DNA of 22,140 nucleotides from CAMCHP01 sp036835325 (GTDB lineage Bacteria; Bacteroidota; Bacteroidia; Flavobacteriales_D; Sanyastnellaceae), in NCBI GenBank assembly GCA_036835325.1, contig DAITMF010000049.1, positions 1 to 22,140 of the forward strand, read 5' to 3'. Position 1 is the first letter of the stretch. Every line of letters begins with the position of its first letter. The position numbers and the translations under genes were made by a program. The notes below the pieces were generated by a model that was not told the DNA's origin, ran no database searches, and saw only the letters and a program-made list of their open reading frames with translations. Below are positions 14,489 through 21,377 of the stretch, piece after piece.

Positions 14489-14561
14489 AGCGAGAAACGA
14501 GACTCGAACTCGCGACCCCAACCTTGGCAAGGTTGTGCTCTACCAACTGAGCTATTCTCGC
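14489..14561 (-). tRNA. tRNA-Gly (anticodon GCC)
   Basis: A 73-nt tRNA on the minus strand. Acceptor is GCGAGAA (14561-14555) with TTCTCGC, discriminator T. D arm is GCTCAGTTGGTAGAGC. Anticodon arm is CAACC-TTGCCAA-GGTTG, giving GCC. T arm is GCGAG-TTCGAGT-CTCGT. It matches E. coli tRNA-Gly(GCC) closely. CCA is not encoded. A consensus promoter lies 26 bases upstream. Confidence 0.96.
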
Positions 14562-14587
14562 ATATCCCATTCCTTCGATTGGGGAGG

Positions 14588-14617
14588 CAAAAATACAAGG
14601 TTCTGAGAATATGTCAA
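14588..14617 (-). promoter_or_regulatory. Strong consensus promoter of tRNA-Gly
   Basis: Minus strand: TTGAC (14617-14613), 17 bases, then TATTTTTG (14595-14588), an exact TAnnTTTG. This is one of the two best Bacteroidota promoters in the window and directs transcription into tRNA-Gly and possibly tRNA-Leu. Confidence 0.85.
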
Positions 14618-14650
14618 GGGGTTGACTGAAAAAAAATGAAGTGAGCGAAA

Positions 14651-14731
14651 TTATCCGTTGATCCACAGGTGAATAGCCTGCTTCAGTTGTGGCGAAACCG
14701 TCTCCCAATGCAAGTGTGCCTTGTTGCTCAT
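14651..14731 (-). pseudogene. 5' stub of an AbiEii-type nucleotidyltransferase toxin gene
   Basis: A 26-residue frame on the minus strand whose ATG overlaps the antitoxin stop by four bases (ATGA), exactly where a coupled toxin should begin. Its sequence, including LHWETVSPQLKQAIHLWI, resembles the N-terminus of AbiEii/AbiGii-family nucleotidyltransferase toxins as I know them (a hydrophobic-Trp-x-Thr-Val-x-Pro-x-Leu opening). A TAA then follows, and the next bases lead straight into the tRNA-Gly promoter. The catalytic GGT/DID motifs that should follow are absent. I infer that a deletion or replacement removed all but the first codons. It could instead be a short accident of the frame, but position and pattern both argue against that. 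Confidence 0.6.
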
Positions 14732-15159
14732 GCGTAAAATTCTTCGAAGTACGTACGCTCCTCAGCAGTTCCATACTGTGCGACTCGCTGTAGCACTGCC
14801 TTGCGCTGACGCTGCCAATCGATTCGCTCAATCGCAGTGTCCCAAAAAAGAGCTCGCCTAAAGCGAGAACTGTCAGGACGCTTTTCTGAAAACGAAGGGG
14901 CTTTTTCTTTGGTGATGTGCAGCTCGTGCAAACCTTGCAGCAAGTACAAAAATCCTTCCTCAAGTTGAAGTTCCCGCTCGATGCGCAACGACAATTCCGG
15001 GCTGAGCCGCCTGCGGCCGGCAACAATGGCGTTCAATTGCTGCGGATGGATTCCTAATGTATGCGCAAAAGCATTCTGACGAATCCTTCGCTTCGCCAAT
15101 TCATGTCCAATTATCTTCCCCGGGTGTGTGCCCTTGAGTGCAGCCAACAACGTCATCAT
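14728..15159 (-). CDS. HigA-like HTH antitoxin (AbiEi-type partner) left without its toxin
   Basis: A 143-residue DNA-binding protein. Residues about 12-75 (THPGKIIGHELAKRR, QNAFAHTLGIHPQQLNAIVAGRRRLSPELSLRIE) form a HigA/XRE helix-turn-helix. The C-terminal 45 residues (FRRALFWDTAIERIDW to the end) resemble the small DUF6922-like domain often fused to antitoxins of AbiEii toxins. In that pairing the regulator neutralises a nucleotidyltransferase and represses its own operon. Here the toxin gene is reduced to a stub, so this may be an orphan antitoxin. Two adjacent ATGs (15159 and 15156) are possible starts. The -7 element ends four bases before the first one. A 10+10 bp palindrome over the promoter fits autoregulation. 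Confidence 0.8.
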   Translation of the reverse strand: MMTLLAALKGTHPGKIIGHELAKRRIRQNAFAHTLGIHPQQLNAIVAGRRRLSPELSLRIERELQLEEGFLYLLQGLHELHITKEKAPSFSEKRPDSSRFRRALFWDTAIERIDWQRQRKAVLQRVAQYGTAEERTYFEEFYA

Positions 15160-15163
15160 TCTT

Positions 15164-15194
15164 CAAAAATAAACAAATTCGTTTATTTTTTCAA
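15164..15194 (-). promoter_or_regulatory. Antitoxin promoter covered by a 10+10 bp palindrome
   Basis: Minus strand: TTG (15194-15192), 20 bases, then TATTTTTG (15171-15164), exact TAnnTTTG. The arms AAAAATAAAC (15165-15174) and GTTTATTTTT (15181-15190) are perfect complements with a six-base spacer and overlap the -7 element, as expected of an autorepressor operator. Confidence 0.7.
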
Positions 15195-15239
15195 GAGTCA
15201 CAGGTGCATTCACGTTGTAAATAGCGGCCGTGTTTGCCG

Positions 15240-16145
15240 TCACTTCGTCAACCGCTTGAAAACGTCTTCCAGTTTCTGTTCGTCTTCCCTGAGGGTGTAC
15301 AGCAATCGTCCGTTTTCCTGGGCCCAGGTGGCCACGGCACGGCGCAAATCTACCGCGACGTCGCCTTCCAGTCGCCATCCGGCGCCAGCCGAAACCGCCT
15401 CAACAACACCTTCAATGGCCAACAACTGCGCTGCGGTGACCTCGCTGTCAAACTCGGCGTACACGGCTTTGCGGGCATCCGTGCGGAAGCGCGAAAGCTG
15501 CGAAACGGCATCGTCAGCCACCACTTCGCCGCGGTTGATGATGATGACGCGGCTGCAAATGGCCTCTACCTCTTGCATGATGTGGGTTGACAGCATCACC
15601 GTTTTTTCGCGTCCGATGGCGCGAATCAATTCGCGAATCTCCACCAACTGGTTCGGGTCAAGTCCTGAGGTGGGCTCGTCCAAAATCAGCACCTCGGGGT
15701 CGTGAATCATGGCCTGGGCCAAACCCACACGCTGGCGGTAGCCTTTCGACAAAGCGCCAATCGGCTTGTGCTGCTCACGTCCCAATCCCACCAAATCAAT
15801 CATCTCTTTCACCCGCGCAGTTGTATTCGGCAACTTGTGAATGCCGGCCACAAACGCGAGGAACTCTTTCACGTACATGTCGAGGTAGAGCGGATTGTGT
15901 TCGGGCAGGTAACCCACGCGCTTGCGCACCTCCATGGGGTCGTCCATCACATTGAAACCGCACACCTTCGCCTCACCCGAACTGGGCGGGATGTAGCAGG
16001 TGAGCATCTTCATCGTGGTAGATTTGCCGGCGCCGTTCGGACCGAGAAAGCCGACCACTTCGCCCGTTTTGATCGAGAACGAAATGCCGTTGACTGCGCG
16101 TTGCTCGCCGTACAGCTTGGTGATGTTGCTGAGTTCGATAGACAT
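15240..16145 (-). CDS. gldA: Gliding-motility ABC transporter ATPase GldA
   Basis: A 301-residue ABC ATPase. Walker A is GPNGAGKST (35-43), the signature is LSKGYRQ (132-138), and Walker B is VLILDEP (152-158), followed by the D-loop and the switch His in STHIMQE. The stretch YLPEHNPLYLDMYVKEFLAF between Walker A and the signature is characteristic of GldA. In Flavobacterium GldA works with the membrane proteins GldF and GldG in gliding motility, but neither gene is in the window. The C-terminal 80 residues are a separate domain ending EDEQKLEDVFKRLTK. The ATG lies four bases after a TACCTTTG element. The gene is divergent from the mscS-like gene. Confidence 0.9.
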   Translation of the reverse strand: MSIELSNITKLYGEQRAVNGISFSIKTGEVVGFLGPNGAGKSTTMKMLTCYIPPSSGEAKVCGFNVMDDPMEVRKRVGYLPEHNPLYLDMYVKEFLAFVAGIHKLPNTTARVKEMIDLVGLGREQHKPIGALSKGYRQRVGLAQAMIHDPEVLILDEPTSGLDPNQLVEIRELIRAIGREKTVMLSTHIMQEVEAICSRVIIINRGEVVADDAVSQLSRFRTDARKAVYAEFDSEVTAAQLLAIEGVVEAVSAGAGWRLEGDVAVDLRRAVATWAQENGRLLYTLREDEQKLEDVFKRLTK

Positions 16146-16149
16146 GCTT

Positions 16150-16157
16150 CAAAGGTA
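16150..16157 (-). promoter_or_regulatory. -7 element of gldA
   Basis: TACCTTTG on the minus strand, exact TAnnTTTG, with only AAGC between it and the ATG. This predicts a leaderless or nearly leaderless mRNA. Confidence 0.65.
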
Positions 16158-16215
16158 CGAAAGCCGATGGCGTTCTTGCGCACGCGAGTGAATGAGTGGC
16201 TTGCTGTGCATTCAT

Positions 16216-16223
16216 TACCTTTG
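16216..16223 (+). promoter_or_regulatory. -7 element of the MscS-like gene
   Basis: TACCTTTG, exact TAnnTTTG. It lies downstream of an in-frame GTG at 16196, so that GTG cannot be the start; the GTG at 16259 is used instead. Confidence 0.65.
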
Positions 16224-16258
16224 CGGCATCCATCCTCCAACCCAAAAAAGAGACCAAC

Positions 16259-16819
16259 GTGCCTGAATTCACTGCCGAATTTTTTGATAGTTACCTTGTA
16301 CGCATCGTTGAAACCGTGGTGGTGATCGCCATCTACATCGGTGCGCGGAATTTCGCTTACCGCCTCATCAACAAGCACCATGCCACACGGCTACTGAACG
16401 ATACCCGTGGTTTGGCCATAAAAAAAGTCATTCACACGGCGCTGTTGTTCATCAGCTTTATGCTAATCGCCCTCATCTGGGGGGTGAAGCAGTCAGATTT
16501 GGCCGTGTTCATCGGATCCTTGCTCACTATCGTTGGCGTTGCCTTCTTTGCGCAATGGTCGCTGCTGTCGAACTTTACAGCAGCTGTGATCATATTTTTT
16601 AACCACCCAATCAAAATCAACGATTCGATCATCATCCTTGAAGCAAAAGACTACACCATTGAAGGCAAAGTGCTTGACATCGGCCTCATCTTTATTACAT
16701 TGGAGACGCCTGACGGACAGTCGATTACCCTACCCAACAACATCTTCATCCAAAAAAGCATCAAGAAGATCATACGCGCCAGCGTTGAAGAAGGTGTAGC
16801 GTTGAAAACCGAAGATTGA
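16259..16819 (+). CDS. Small MscS-like mechanosensitive channel protein
   Basis: A 186-residue membrane protein starting at GTG, preceded by an A-rich AAAAAAGAGA sequence. Two helices (about 12-28 and 58-77) precede the MscS pore-helix region FIGSLLTIVGVAFFAQWSLLSNFTAAVIIFF. The first residues of the MscS beta domain follow (NHPIKINDSIIIL, then EGKVLDIGLIFITLETPDGQSITLPNNIF). The protein stops soon after, so the cytoplasmic alpha/beta vestibule of canonical MscS (about 286 residues) is missing. It probably forms a pressure-relief channel or a related small conductance; gating is not predictable. It converges on the pirin gene with two bases between stops. Confidence 0.85.
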   Translation: MPEFTAEFFDSYLVRIVETVVVIAIYIGARNFAYRLINKHHATRLLNDTRGLAIKKVIHTALLFISFMLIALIWGVKQSDLAVFIGSLLTIVGVAFFAQWSLLSNFTAAVIIFFNHPIKINDSIIILEAKDYTIEGKVLDIGLIFITLETPDGQSITLPNNIFIQKSIKKIIRASVEEGVALKTED

Positions 16820-16821
16820 GT

Positions 16822-17691
16822 TTAGGGCAGGGGGACGTAACTCGTGTCGCCGGGTATTCTTGGGAATCGGTCGGCTTCCCAGTCGCTTTTGGCTTTTTCA
16901 ATCGCTTCGCGGGATGAGCCAACGAAGTTCCAGTAGATGTGCCGTTCTTCAGGCAACGGTTCGCCACCGAACAGCAGGAGGTGGGTTCCGGCTTCGGCAG
17001 TGATGCGGCAGGTGTCTTCAGATTTCGCCACGAGCATGTTCCCTTCGGGGATGCGCTCTTCGCACGCATGGATGGCGCCGCGCACAACGGTGATGCCCAC
17101 TTCGCCGGGCAGCTTTCCGCCAAAATCAAGAACGGTTTCGTTGGGTGTCGTGACCTCTAGCATGAACAGCAGACTGTAAGTGATAACGGGCGAAATGCGG
17201 TCAAAAGCCTTACCGGCGATGAGTTTGAAGTGCGCGCCGTTGTCGGTCCACGCCGGCAGCTCATCGGCCCCCACGTGCTGGAAGAGCGGTGCCGTAGATT
17301 CATGGCTTTTTGGAAGGGCAATCCAGATTTGGTAGCCGTTGAGGGTGTGGGTGCGTCCGTCGCGCCATTCCTCGGGTGTGCGTTCGGTGTGGGTAACGCC
17401 GCTTCCGGCGACCATGAGGTTCACCGAGCCGGGGGTGATGAGCTGTTCGGTGCCCAAGCTGTCGCGGTGCATGATTCCGCCCTCGAGCAAGAAGGTCAGC
17501 GTGCACAGGCCGATGTGCGGATGCCGATCAACATCGATGTACTTGCCGTTGCCGACGGTTTCCGGACCCATGTGGTCGATAAAAATGAACGGACCCACCA
17601 TGCGTTTCTTGCGAAAGGGCAGGAGGCGTCCGACGAGAAAGTCGCCTATATCGCGGCTACGTTCTTCAATGATCAGGGCGGTGTTTGACAT
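16822..17691 (-). CDS. Pirin-family bicupin protein
   Basis: A 289-residue pirin family protein (two cupin domains). The metal ligands match those of human pirin: His57 and His59 in RHPHIGL, His101 and Glu103 in GVTHTERTPEE. The N-terminal FIFIDHMGP motif is also typical. Some bacterial pirins oxidise quercetin and others bind transcription or metabolic proteins, so the role here is open. ATG at 17691 is preferred over a TTG five codons earlier. That TTG lies just before a TACCTTAC element, a degenerate -7 that ends four bases before the ATG. Confidence 0.9.
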   Translation of the reverse strand: MSNTALIIEERSRDIGDFLVGRLLPFRKKRMVGPFIFIDHMGPETVGNGKYIDVDRHPHIGLCTLTFLLEGGIMHRDSLGTEQLITPGSVNLMVAGSGVTHTERTPEEWRDGRTHTLNGYQIWIALPKSHESTAPLFQHVGADELPAWTDNGAHFKLIAGKAFDRISPVITYSLLFMLEVTTPNETVLDFGGKLPGEVGITVVRGAIHACEERIPEGNMLVAKSEDTCRITAEAGTHLLLFGGEPLPEERHIYWNFVGSSREAIEKAKSDWEADRFPRIPGDTSYVPLP

Positions 17692-17717
17692 CGACGTAAG
17701 GTACAAAACGTGGCTGT

Positions 17718-17742
17718 AGTAGGGACGCCCTACAGGGCGTCT
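17718..17742. repeat. Palindromic repeat, left copy
   Basis: GTAGGGAC followed by a perfect hairpin, GACGCCCT (17724-17731), AC, AGGGCGTC (17734-17741). A diverged copy lies at 20852-20879 on the other side of hipBA and the propeller gene. Related hairpins crowd the right end of the window. Confidence 0.75.
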
Positions 17743-17899
17743 TCACAAGGGTATTAATACACCTTTTATGAATGAATAATCATTTGTAAAACGCATTCAC
17801 GCCTAATAACGTCGCGTATACCATTCACAAAGCGATTGAATCAAAATAATTCGTACATTCGTATGATACATCATGCATTAATGGTATGTATTCGCACGT
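17743..17899. promoter_or_regulatory. AT-rich upstream region of hipBA with inverted repeats
   Basis: Two eight-base words in inverted orientation, ATACCATT (17818-17825) and AATGGTAT (17880-17887), lie 54 bases apart. ATGAT-AC-ATCAT lies between them near 17861-17872. A possible -7 element, TACATTCG, with TTG 15 bases upstream lies in the same stretch. HipB proteins repress their own operon through paired inverted repeats, so this is the expected operator region. Assignment of the individual sites is tentative. Confidence 0.45.
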
Positions 17900-18253
17900 A
17901 TGAGTGGTAAATCAGTCATGGAATTGGTTTCAATGAGCGATAAGGCGCTGGAGAAGTTCATTGGAGACTTCATCCGGCACCACCGCATGGAGCAAAACAG
18001 AACCCAGGAAGAACTGGCCAAAGCCGCCGGCATCAGCCGCTCAACGCTCAGTTTGCTTGAGCGCGGTGAAACGGTGACCGTCGCCACCTTGATCCACGTG
18101 CTGCGTGTGTTGGATCAGCTGCGCGTGCTCAGTCAATTTGAAGTGCGTGAAACAATCAGTCCGCTGGCGCTCGCCAAGCTGCAGAAGAAAAAGCGTCAAC
18201 GCGCCCGTCGTGCGCCTGAGGCCGACAAGGGCAATCAAGGATCAACGTGGTAG
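17900..18253 (+). CDS. hipB: HipB-type antitoxin (XRE family)
   Basis: A 117-residue DNA-binding protein. The helix-turn-helix is at about 34-60 (TQEELAKAAGISRSTLSLLE), followed by RGETVTVATLIHVLRVL, as in HipB and other XRE antitoxins. The C-terminal 30 residues are very basic (KKKRQRARR) and probably disordered; in HipB the tail is the degradation signal and contacts HipA. It sits three bases upstream of hipA, the standard antitoxin-first order. It should neutralise HipA and, with it, repress the operon. Confidence 0.88.
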   Translation: MSGKSVMELVSMSDKALEKFIGDFIRHHRMEQNRTQEELAKAAGISRSTLSLLERGETVTVATLIHVLRVLDQLRVLSQFEVRETISPLALAKLQKKKRQRARRAPEADKGNQGSTW

Positions 18254-18256
18254 GTC

Positions 18257-19561
18257 ATGCGGGTAGCTGAGGTAAAGATCTGGGGGCGCCTCGTGGGCGC
18301 CGTCGCATGGGACGACCAAACCGGTTACGCCACATTTGAGTACGATGCCGGTTTTAAGCAGTTGGGGTGGGACTTGTCGCCACTCAAAATGCCGGTATCC
18401 GATCAACGCAGGCTATTCGCGTTTCCTGAACTGCGTGCCACCGAGCCACCGGCCTTGGATACCTTCAAGGGGCTGCCCGGCTTGCTCGCCGATGCCTTGC
18501 CCGACAGCTACGGAAACCAGTTGATCAACCTGTGGTTGGCCCGGCAGGGTCGTCCGCAAAACAGCATGAATCCGATTGAGATGCTGTGCTTCATCGGCAC
18601 GCGCGGCATGGGTGCGCTTGAGTTTGAACCGGTGGTTTTGAAAGAGAGCAAGCGCAGCTTTTCTGTTGAGATCGATGACCTGGTGGCTACCGCCAAGCGG
18701 ATGCTCGACCAACGCGAGGCTTTCACGGCGAATTTCAACGACGACGACCAACAAGCGGTATCTGACATTTTGAAGATCGGTACTTCGGCCGGTGGGGCGC
18801 GACCCAAAGCCCTCATTGCATGGAATGCCAAAACCGGTGAAGTAAAATCAGGACAAACCAAAGCGCCCAAGGGCTTTGAACAATGGCTCATCAAGCTTGA
18901 CGGAGTCAGTGACACGCAATTGGGAAGCAGCCACGGGTACGGACGCGTCGAAATGGCCTACTTCAACATGGCACGAGCCTGTGGCATCGACATGATGCCT
19001 TCGCGTTTGCTCGAAGAAAACGGCAGGGCCCACTTCATGACCAAGCGTTTTGATCGCGAAGGTGGCGACGTCAAGCACCACGTGCAAACCTTCTGCGCCA
19101 TGAAGCACTTTGACTACAATCAGGTCACCGGTTTCAGCTACGAACAGCTCTTTCAGTGCATGCGCGAGCTCAAATTGAGCTACGCCGATGCCGAGCAAAT
19201 GTTCCGCAGAATGGTGTTCAACGTGGTCGCCCGCAACTGCGACGACCACACCAAGAACTTCGCATTTCTACTCAAACAAGGCGGCCAATGGGAGCTGGCG
19301 CCGGCCTACGATGTGTGCCATGCCTACAGGCCCGACAGCGTATGGGTAAGTCAGCACGCGCTTAGCGTCAATGGCAAACGCACCAACATCACCAAGGCCG
19401 ATGTGCTCACAATCGCCGACTCCATCGGCTGCAAACGCGCCGGCGAAATCATTGAGGTCATTTCCAACACGGTCAGCCAATGGGAGGTCTTTGCCGATGA
19501 GGTTCAGGTGCACCCGCGTTTGAGCGATGACATCAACAGCATGCTGCTACGTCTCTCTTGA
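18257..19561 (+). CDS. hipA: HipA-type serine/threonine kinase toxin
   Basis: A 434-residue HipA-family kinase, intact as far as can be read. The N-terminal HipA_N domain is at about 1-125. A Gly-rich ATP loop GTSAGGARPK lies at 175-184. The catalytic motif RNCDDHTKNFAF includes Asn327, Asp329, His331, Lys333 and Asn334. The metal-binding Asp352 is in APAYDV. The E. coli enzyme phosphorylates glutamyl-tRNA synthetase and causes growth arrest and persistence; relatives target other tRNA synthetases, so the target here is uncertain. All key residues are present, so the toxin should be active and needs HipB. No promoter separates it from hipB. Confidence 0.93.
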   Translation: MRVAEVKIWGRLVGAVAWDDQTGYATFEYDAGFKQLGWDLSPLKMPVSDQRRLFAFPELRATEPPALDTFKGLPGLLADALPDSYGNQLINLWLARQGRPQNSMNPIEMLCFIGTRGMGALEFEPVVLKESKRSFSVEIDDLVATAKRMLDQREAFTANFNDDDQQAVSDILKIGTSAGGARPKALIAWNAKTGEVKSGQTKAPKGFEQWLIKLDGVSDTQLGSSHGYGRVEMAYFNMARACGIDMMPSRLLEENGRAHFMTKRFDREGGDVKHHVQTFCAMKHFDYNQVTGFSYEQLFQCMRELKLSYADAEQMFRRMVFNVVARNCDDHTKNFAFLLKQGGQWELAPAYDVCHAYRPDSVWVSQHALSVNGKRTNITKADVLTIADSIGCKRAGEIIEVISNTVSQWEVFADEVQVHPRLSDDINSMLLRLS

Positions 19562-19712
19562 GGCGTATCAAGGCACCTGGTTGTTCGAATACCGAGGGCA
19601 TGGCTTTTGTTTATTTGGCGATTTGGGGTCCGCCGGGGCGGATGAGCATCGGCAGCGGCTCAAACGCTTTTTGTACTTTGCTGCGCACCTTTACAATCTA
19701 ACGAGGGAAGTT

Positions 19713-19775
19713 ATGTCGGCAAAAAATGAATGGATCACCAAGGCACGCTTTAAACCCCAATTCGAAAAAGCATGA
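19713..19775 (+). CDS. Possible 20-codon leader peptide
   Basis: ATG preceded by GAGGGAAG, an SD-like sequence that is rare here, then 20 codons (MSAKNEWITKARFKPQFEKA). The TGA overlaps the ATG of the propeller lipoprotein gene (ATGA). The overlap and the SD-like site suggest translational coupling. So short a frame could still be chance. Confidence 0.35.
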   Translation: MSAKNEWITKARFKPQFEKA

Positions 19776-20842
19776 AACAGCTTGCATTCGCACTGCTCAC
19801 CTGCAGTTTGGTGGCCTGCTCCGTACAAAGCGGAGAGCACAGCTCCAAGCGTGAACCCGATCCGGTCTCAGCCGATACCTTGCACCCGGTGAAGACCACC
19901 TTTCCGCAAGTCCACACCAACCTGGGCGGCCGCGTGCGGGAGTTCGTCCGCACGATCCACCACGACACCCGCGGCCACTATTGGTTTGGGACGAACGGCA
20001 GCGGACTTATCCGCTACGACGGACACGTACTTGAGACCCTTGCCCTGCCGTTTGGAACAGCGTTCGTCGCCGTACGCGGCATTGCTGAAGCACCAAACGG
20101 CCACCTGTGGTTTGCCACCTCTGAAGGCGTTTTGCGCTACGACGGTGAGGATTTTACCGCGTTCTCCCTGCGCGACGGCCTGCCCGACACCGAAGTGTGG
20201 AGCATCAGAGCAACCGCTGACGGTTCGGTGTGGATCGGTACATTGAGCGGCACCTGTCGCTTCAGCGACGGGAAGTTCACCACCTTTCAGCTGCCCAACG
20301 AATTGGTTGACGATCGTGACGCCATGCTCAGTTACGATTTGGCCGGCGGATTTCTTGAAGACACCCAAGGGAACATCTGGATCAACCACGACGGCAACGG
20401 CATTTTTCGTTACCGCGACGGCGCGTTCATCCATCTTACCGCCGAGAACGGGTTGACCGATAACTTCTCAGGCGCCGCGCTGCTTGACCGCAGCGGTCGG
20501 ATTTGGCTGAGCTCGTTTTATGGCGGCGTGAGCATGTACGACGGCGCTGACTTCACCCACTTCACCCGTGACGGAGCAGTGAAGGGCGAAGAGGTGGGCG
20601 GTTTTTGCGAAGACCGGAACGGTCACATTTGGTTCACCGCCGAAGGGTACGGCGTTTACCGTTACGACGGCGACGGATTTACGCTTTACACCGCCGCTGA
20701 CGGTTTGGCATCGGACCTTGTTTTGGGCATTTTTTGCGACCGCAACGGCCTGCTGTGGTTTTCGACCTGGCAGGGGCTATCGGTGTATGATGGTGTTCGC
20801 TTCGCGGATGCAGCCGAACTCGTGCCGTGGTTGGGGGAGTAG
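19772..20842 (+). CDS. Seven-repeat two-component-regulator-propeller lipoprotein
   Basis: A 356-residue predicted lipoprotein. The signal MKQLAFALLTCSLVAC ends in lipobox LVAC. After a short linker come seven repeats of about 40 residues of the Reg_prop type, each with a pattern like D-x-x-G-x-h-W-h-G-T...G-h-x-R-Y-D-G. Examples are DTRGHYWFGTNGSGLIRYDG and DRNGHIWFTAEGYGVYRYDG. Seven blades would close a complete beta-propeller. Such repeats usually form the sensor half of large hybrid histidine kinases. Here no membrane helix, Y_Y_Y domain or kinase follows, so this is a free-standing, probably periplasmic or surface-exposed propeller. Its ligand is unknown. It follows hipA by 210 bases. 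Confidence 0.87.
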   Translation: MKQLAFALLTCSLVACSVQSGEHSSKREPDPVSADTLHPVKTTFPQVHTNLGGRVREFVRTIHHDTRGHYWFGTNGSGLIRYDGHVLETLALPFGTAFVAVRGIAEAPNGHLWFATSEGVLRYDGEDFTAFSLRDGLPDTEVWSIRATADGSVWIGTLSGTCRFSDGKFTTFQLPNELVDDRDAMLSYDLAGGFLEDTQGNIWINHDGNGIFRYRDGAFIHLTAENGLTDNFSGAALLDRSGRIWLSSFYGGVSMYDGADFTHFTRDGAVKGEEVGGFCEDRNGHIWFTAEGYGVYRYDGDGFTLYTAADGLASDLVLGIFCDRNGLLWFSTWQGLSVYDGVRFADAAELVPWLGE

Positions 20843-20851
20843 GGGCGCGTT

Positions 20852-20879
20852 GTAGAGACGCCCTATAGGGTGTCCCTAC
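20852..20879. repeat. Palindromic repeat, right copy
   Basis: GTAGAGACGCCCTATAGGGT followed by GTCCCTAC. The inner arms GACGCCCTA (20857-20865) and TAGGGTGTC (20866-20874) pair with one G-T wobble, and the outer GTAG/CTAC also pair. It is a diverged copy of the palindrome at 17718-17742 and lies ten bases after the propeller gene stop, where it may also act as a transcript 3' end. Confidence 0.7.
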
Positions 20880-20909
20880 CGGTGTTGAAAAACCGCGAGC
20901 GGAGCGAGC

Positions 20910-21034
20910 AAGAATCTCCATAATCTCCATAATCGGCGGCGAAGCCGACCAAAAAACAGTATTGAGCAAGAGTAATGAGCAAGAGGAACTCCAACCTACT
21001 CTGGGTACTCCAAAAACTCTGTGTCAAAAAACCG
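20910..21034. repeat. 125-bp direct repeat, copy 1
   Basis: Runs from AAGAATCTCCATAATCTCC to GTGTCAAAAAACCG. It matches 21800-21926 along its whole length with scattered substitutions and small gaps. It contains the hairpin CGGC-GAA-GCCG (20937-20947). A GAGCGGAGCGAGC word precedes it, and a similar word follows copy 2. Confidence 0.85.
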
Positions 21035-21141
21035 CGGGTCTGGTAAACCATTTTCATGCAACAAAAAGTGTTTACCGGTCCACCGTACACCGCAACCCAT
21101 GAACGCATTGCAACCGACACACCGTGCGGCGCACACGGGTA

Positions 21142-21182
21142 GCTCCGTAGGAGCGCAGGTTTTGTAGGGATGGGCGAAGCCC
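21142..21182. repeat. Pair of three-base-loop hairpins
   Basis: GCTCC-GTA-GGAGC (21142-21154) and GGGC-GAA-GCCC (21172-21182). GTAGGGAT just before the second resembles the start of the palindromic repeats at 17718 and 20852. Confidence 0.6.
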
Positions 21183-21257
21183 GTCCACAAGCGGCGCACC
21201 ACCGGTACGTAAGTCCTGTAGGGACGCAGGTTGATGGGGTTGTGATTGGTTTTCCTA

Positions 21258-21377
21258 CGCCGCTACGCGGCTTACGGGACGGACCGGGCGCCCCTCGACG
21301 GACGGGCCAGAGGCCCATCCCTACAAAACCTACGCCACTACGTGGCTGCGCGAGGCCGACGAAAAACGTTTCGGTTG
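21258..21377. repeat. 120-bp hairpin repeat, unit 1
   Basis: Opens with CGCCGCTACGCGGCTTACGG and closes with AAAAACGTTTCGGTTGC. It holds three hairpins: GCCGC-TAC-GCGGC (21259-21271), GGGCC-AGA-GGCCC (21304-21316) and GCCAC-TAC-GTGGC (21334-21346). Unit 2 at 21471-21589 has the same plan with different stem bases. A long frame across both units is not a gene. Confidence 0.8.

Noticed and set aside
14451..15026. 191-codon minus-strand frame over tRNA-Gly and the antitoxin gene
   Set aside because: It is out of frame with the supported antitoxin and runs through tRNA-Gly and its promoter.
15165..15190. Palindrome considered as a terminator of gldA
   Set aside because: The stem is almost all A-T and would be weak; it coincides with a TTG/TAnnTTTG promoter, so an operator is a better reading.
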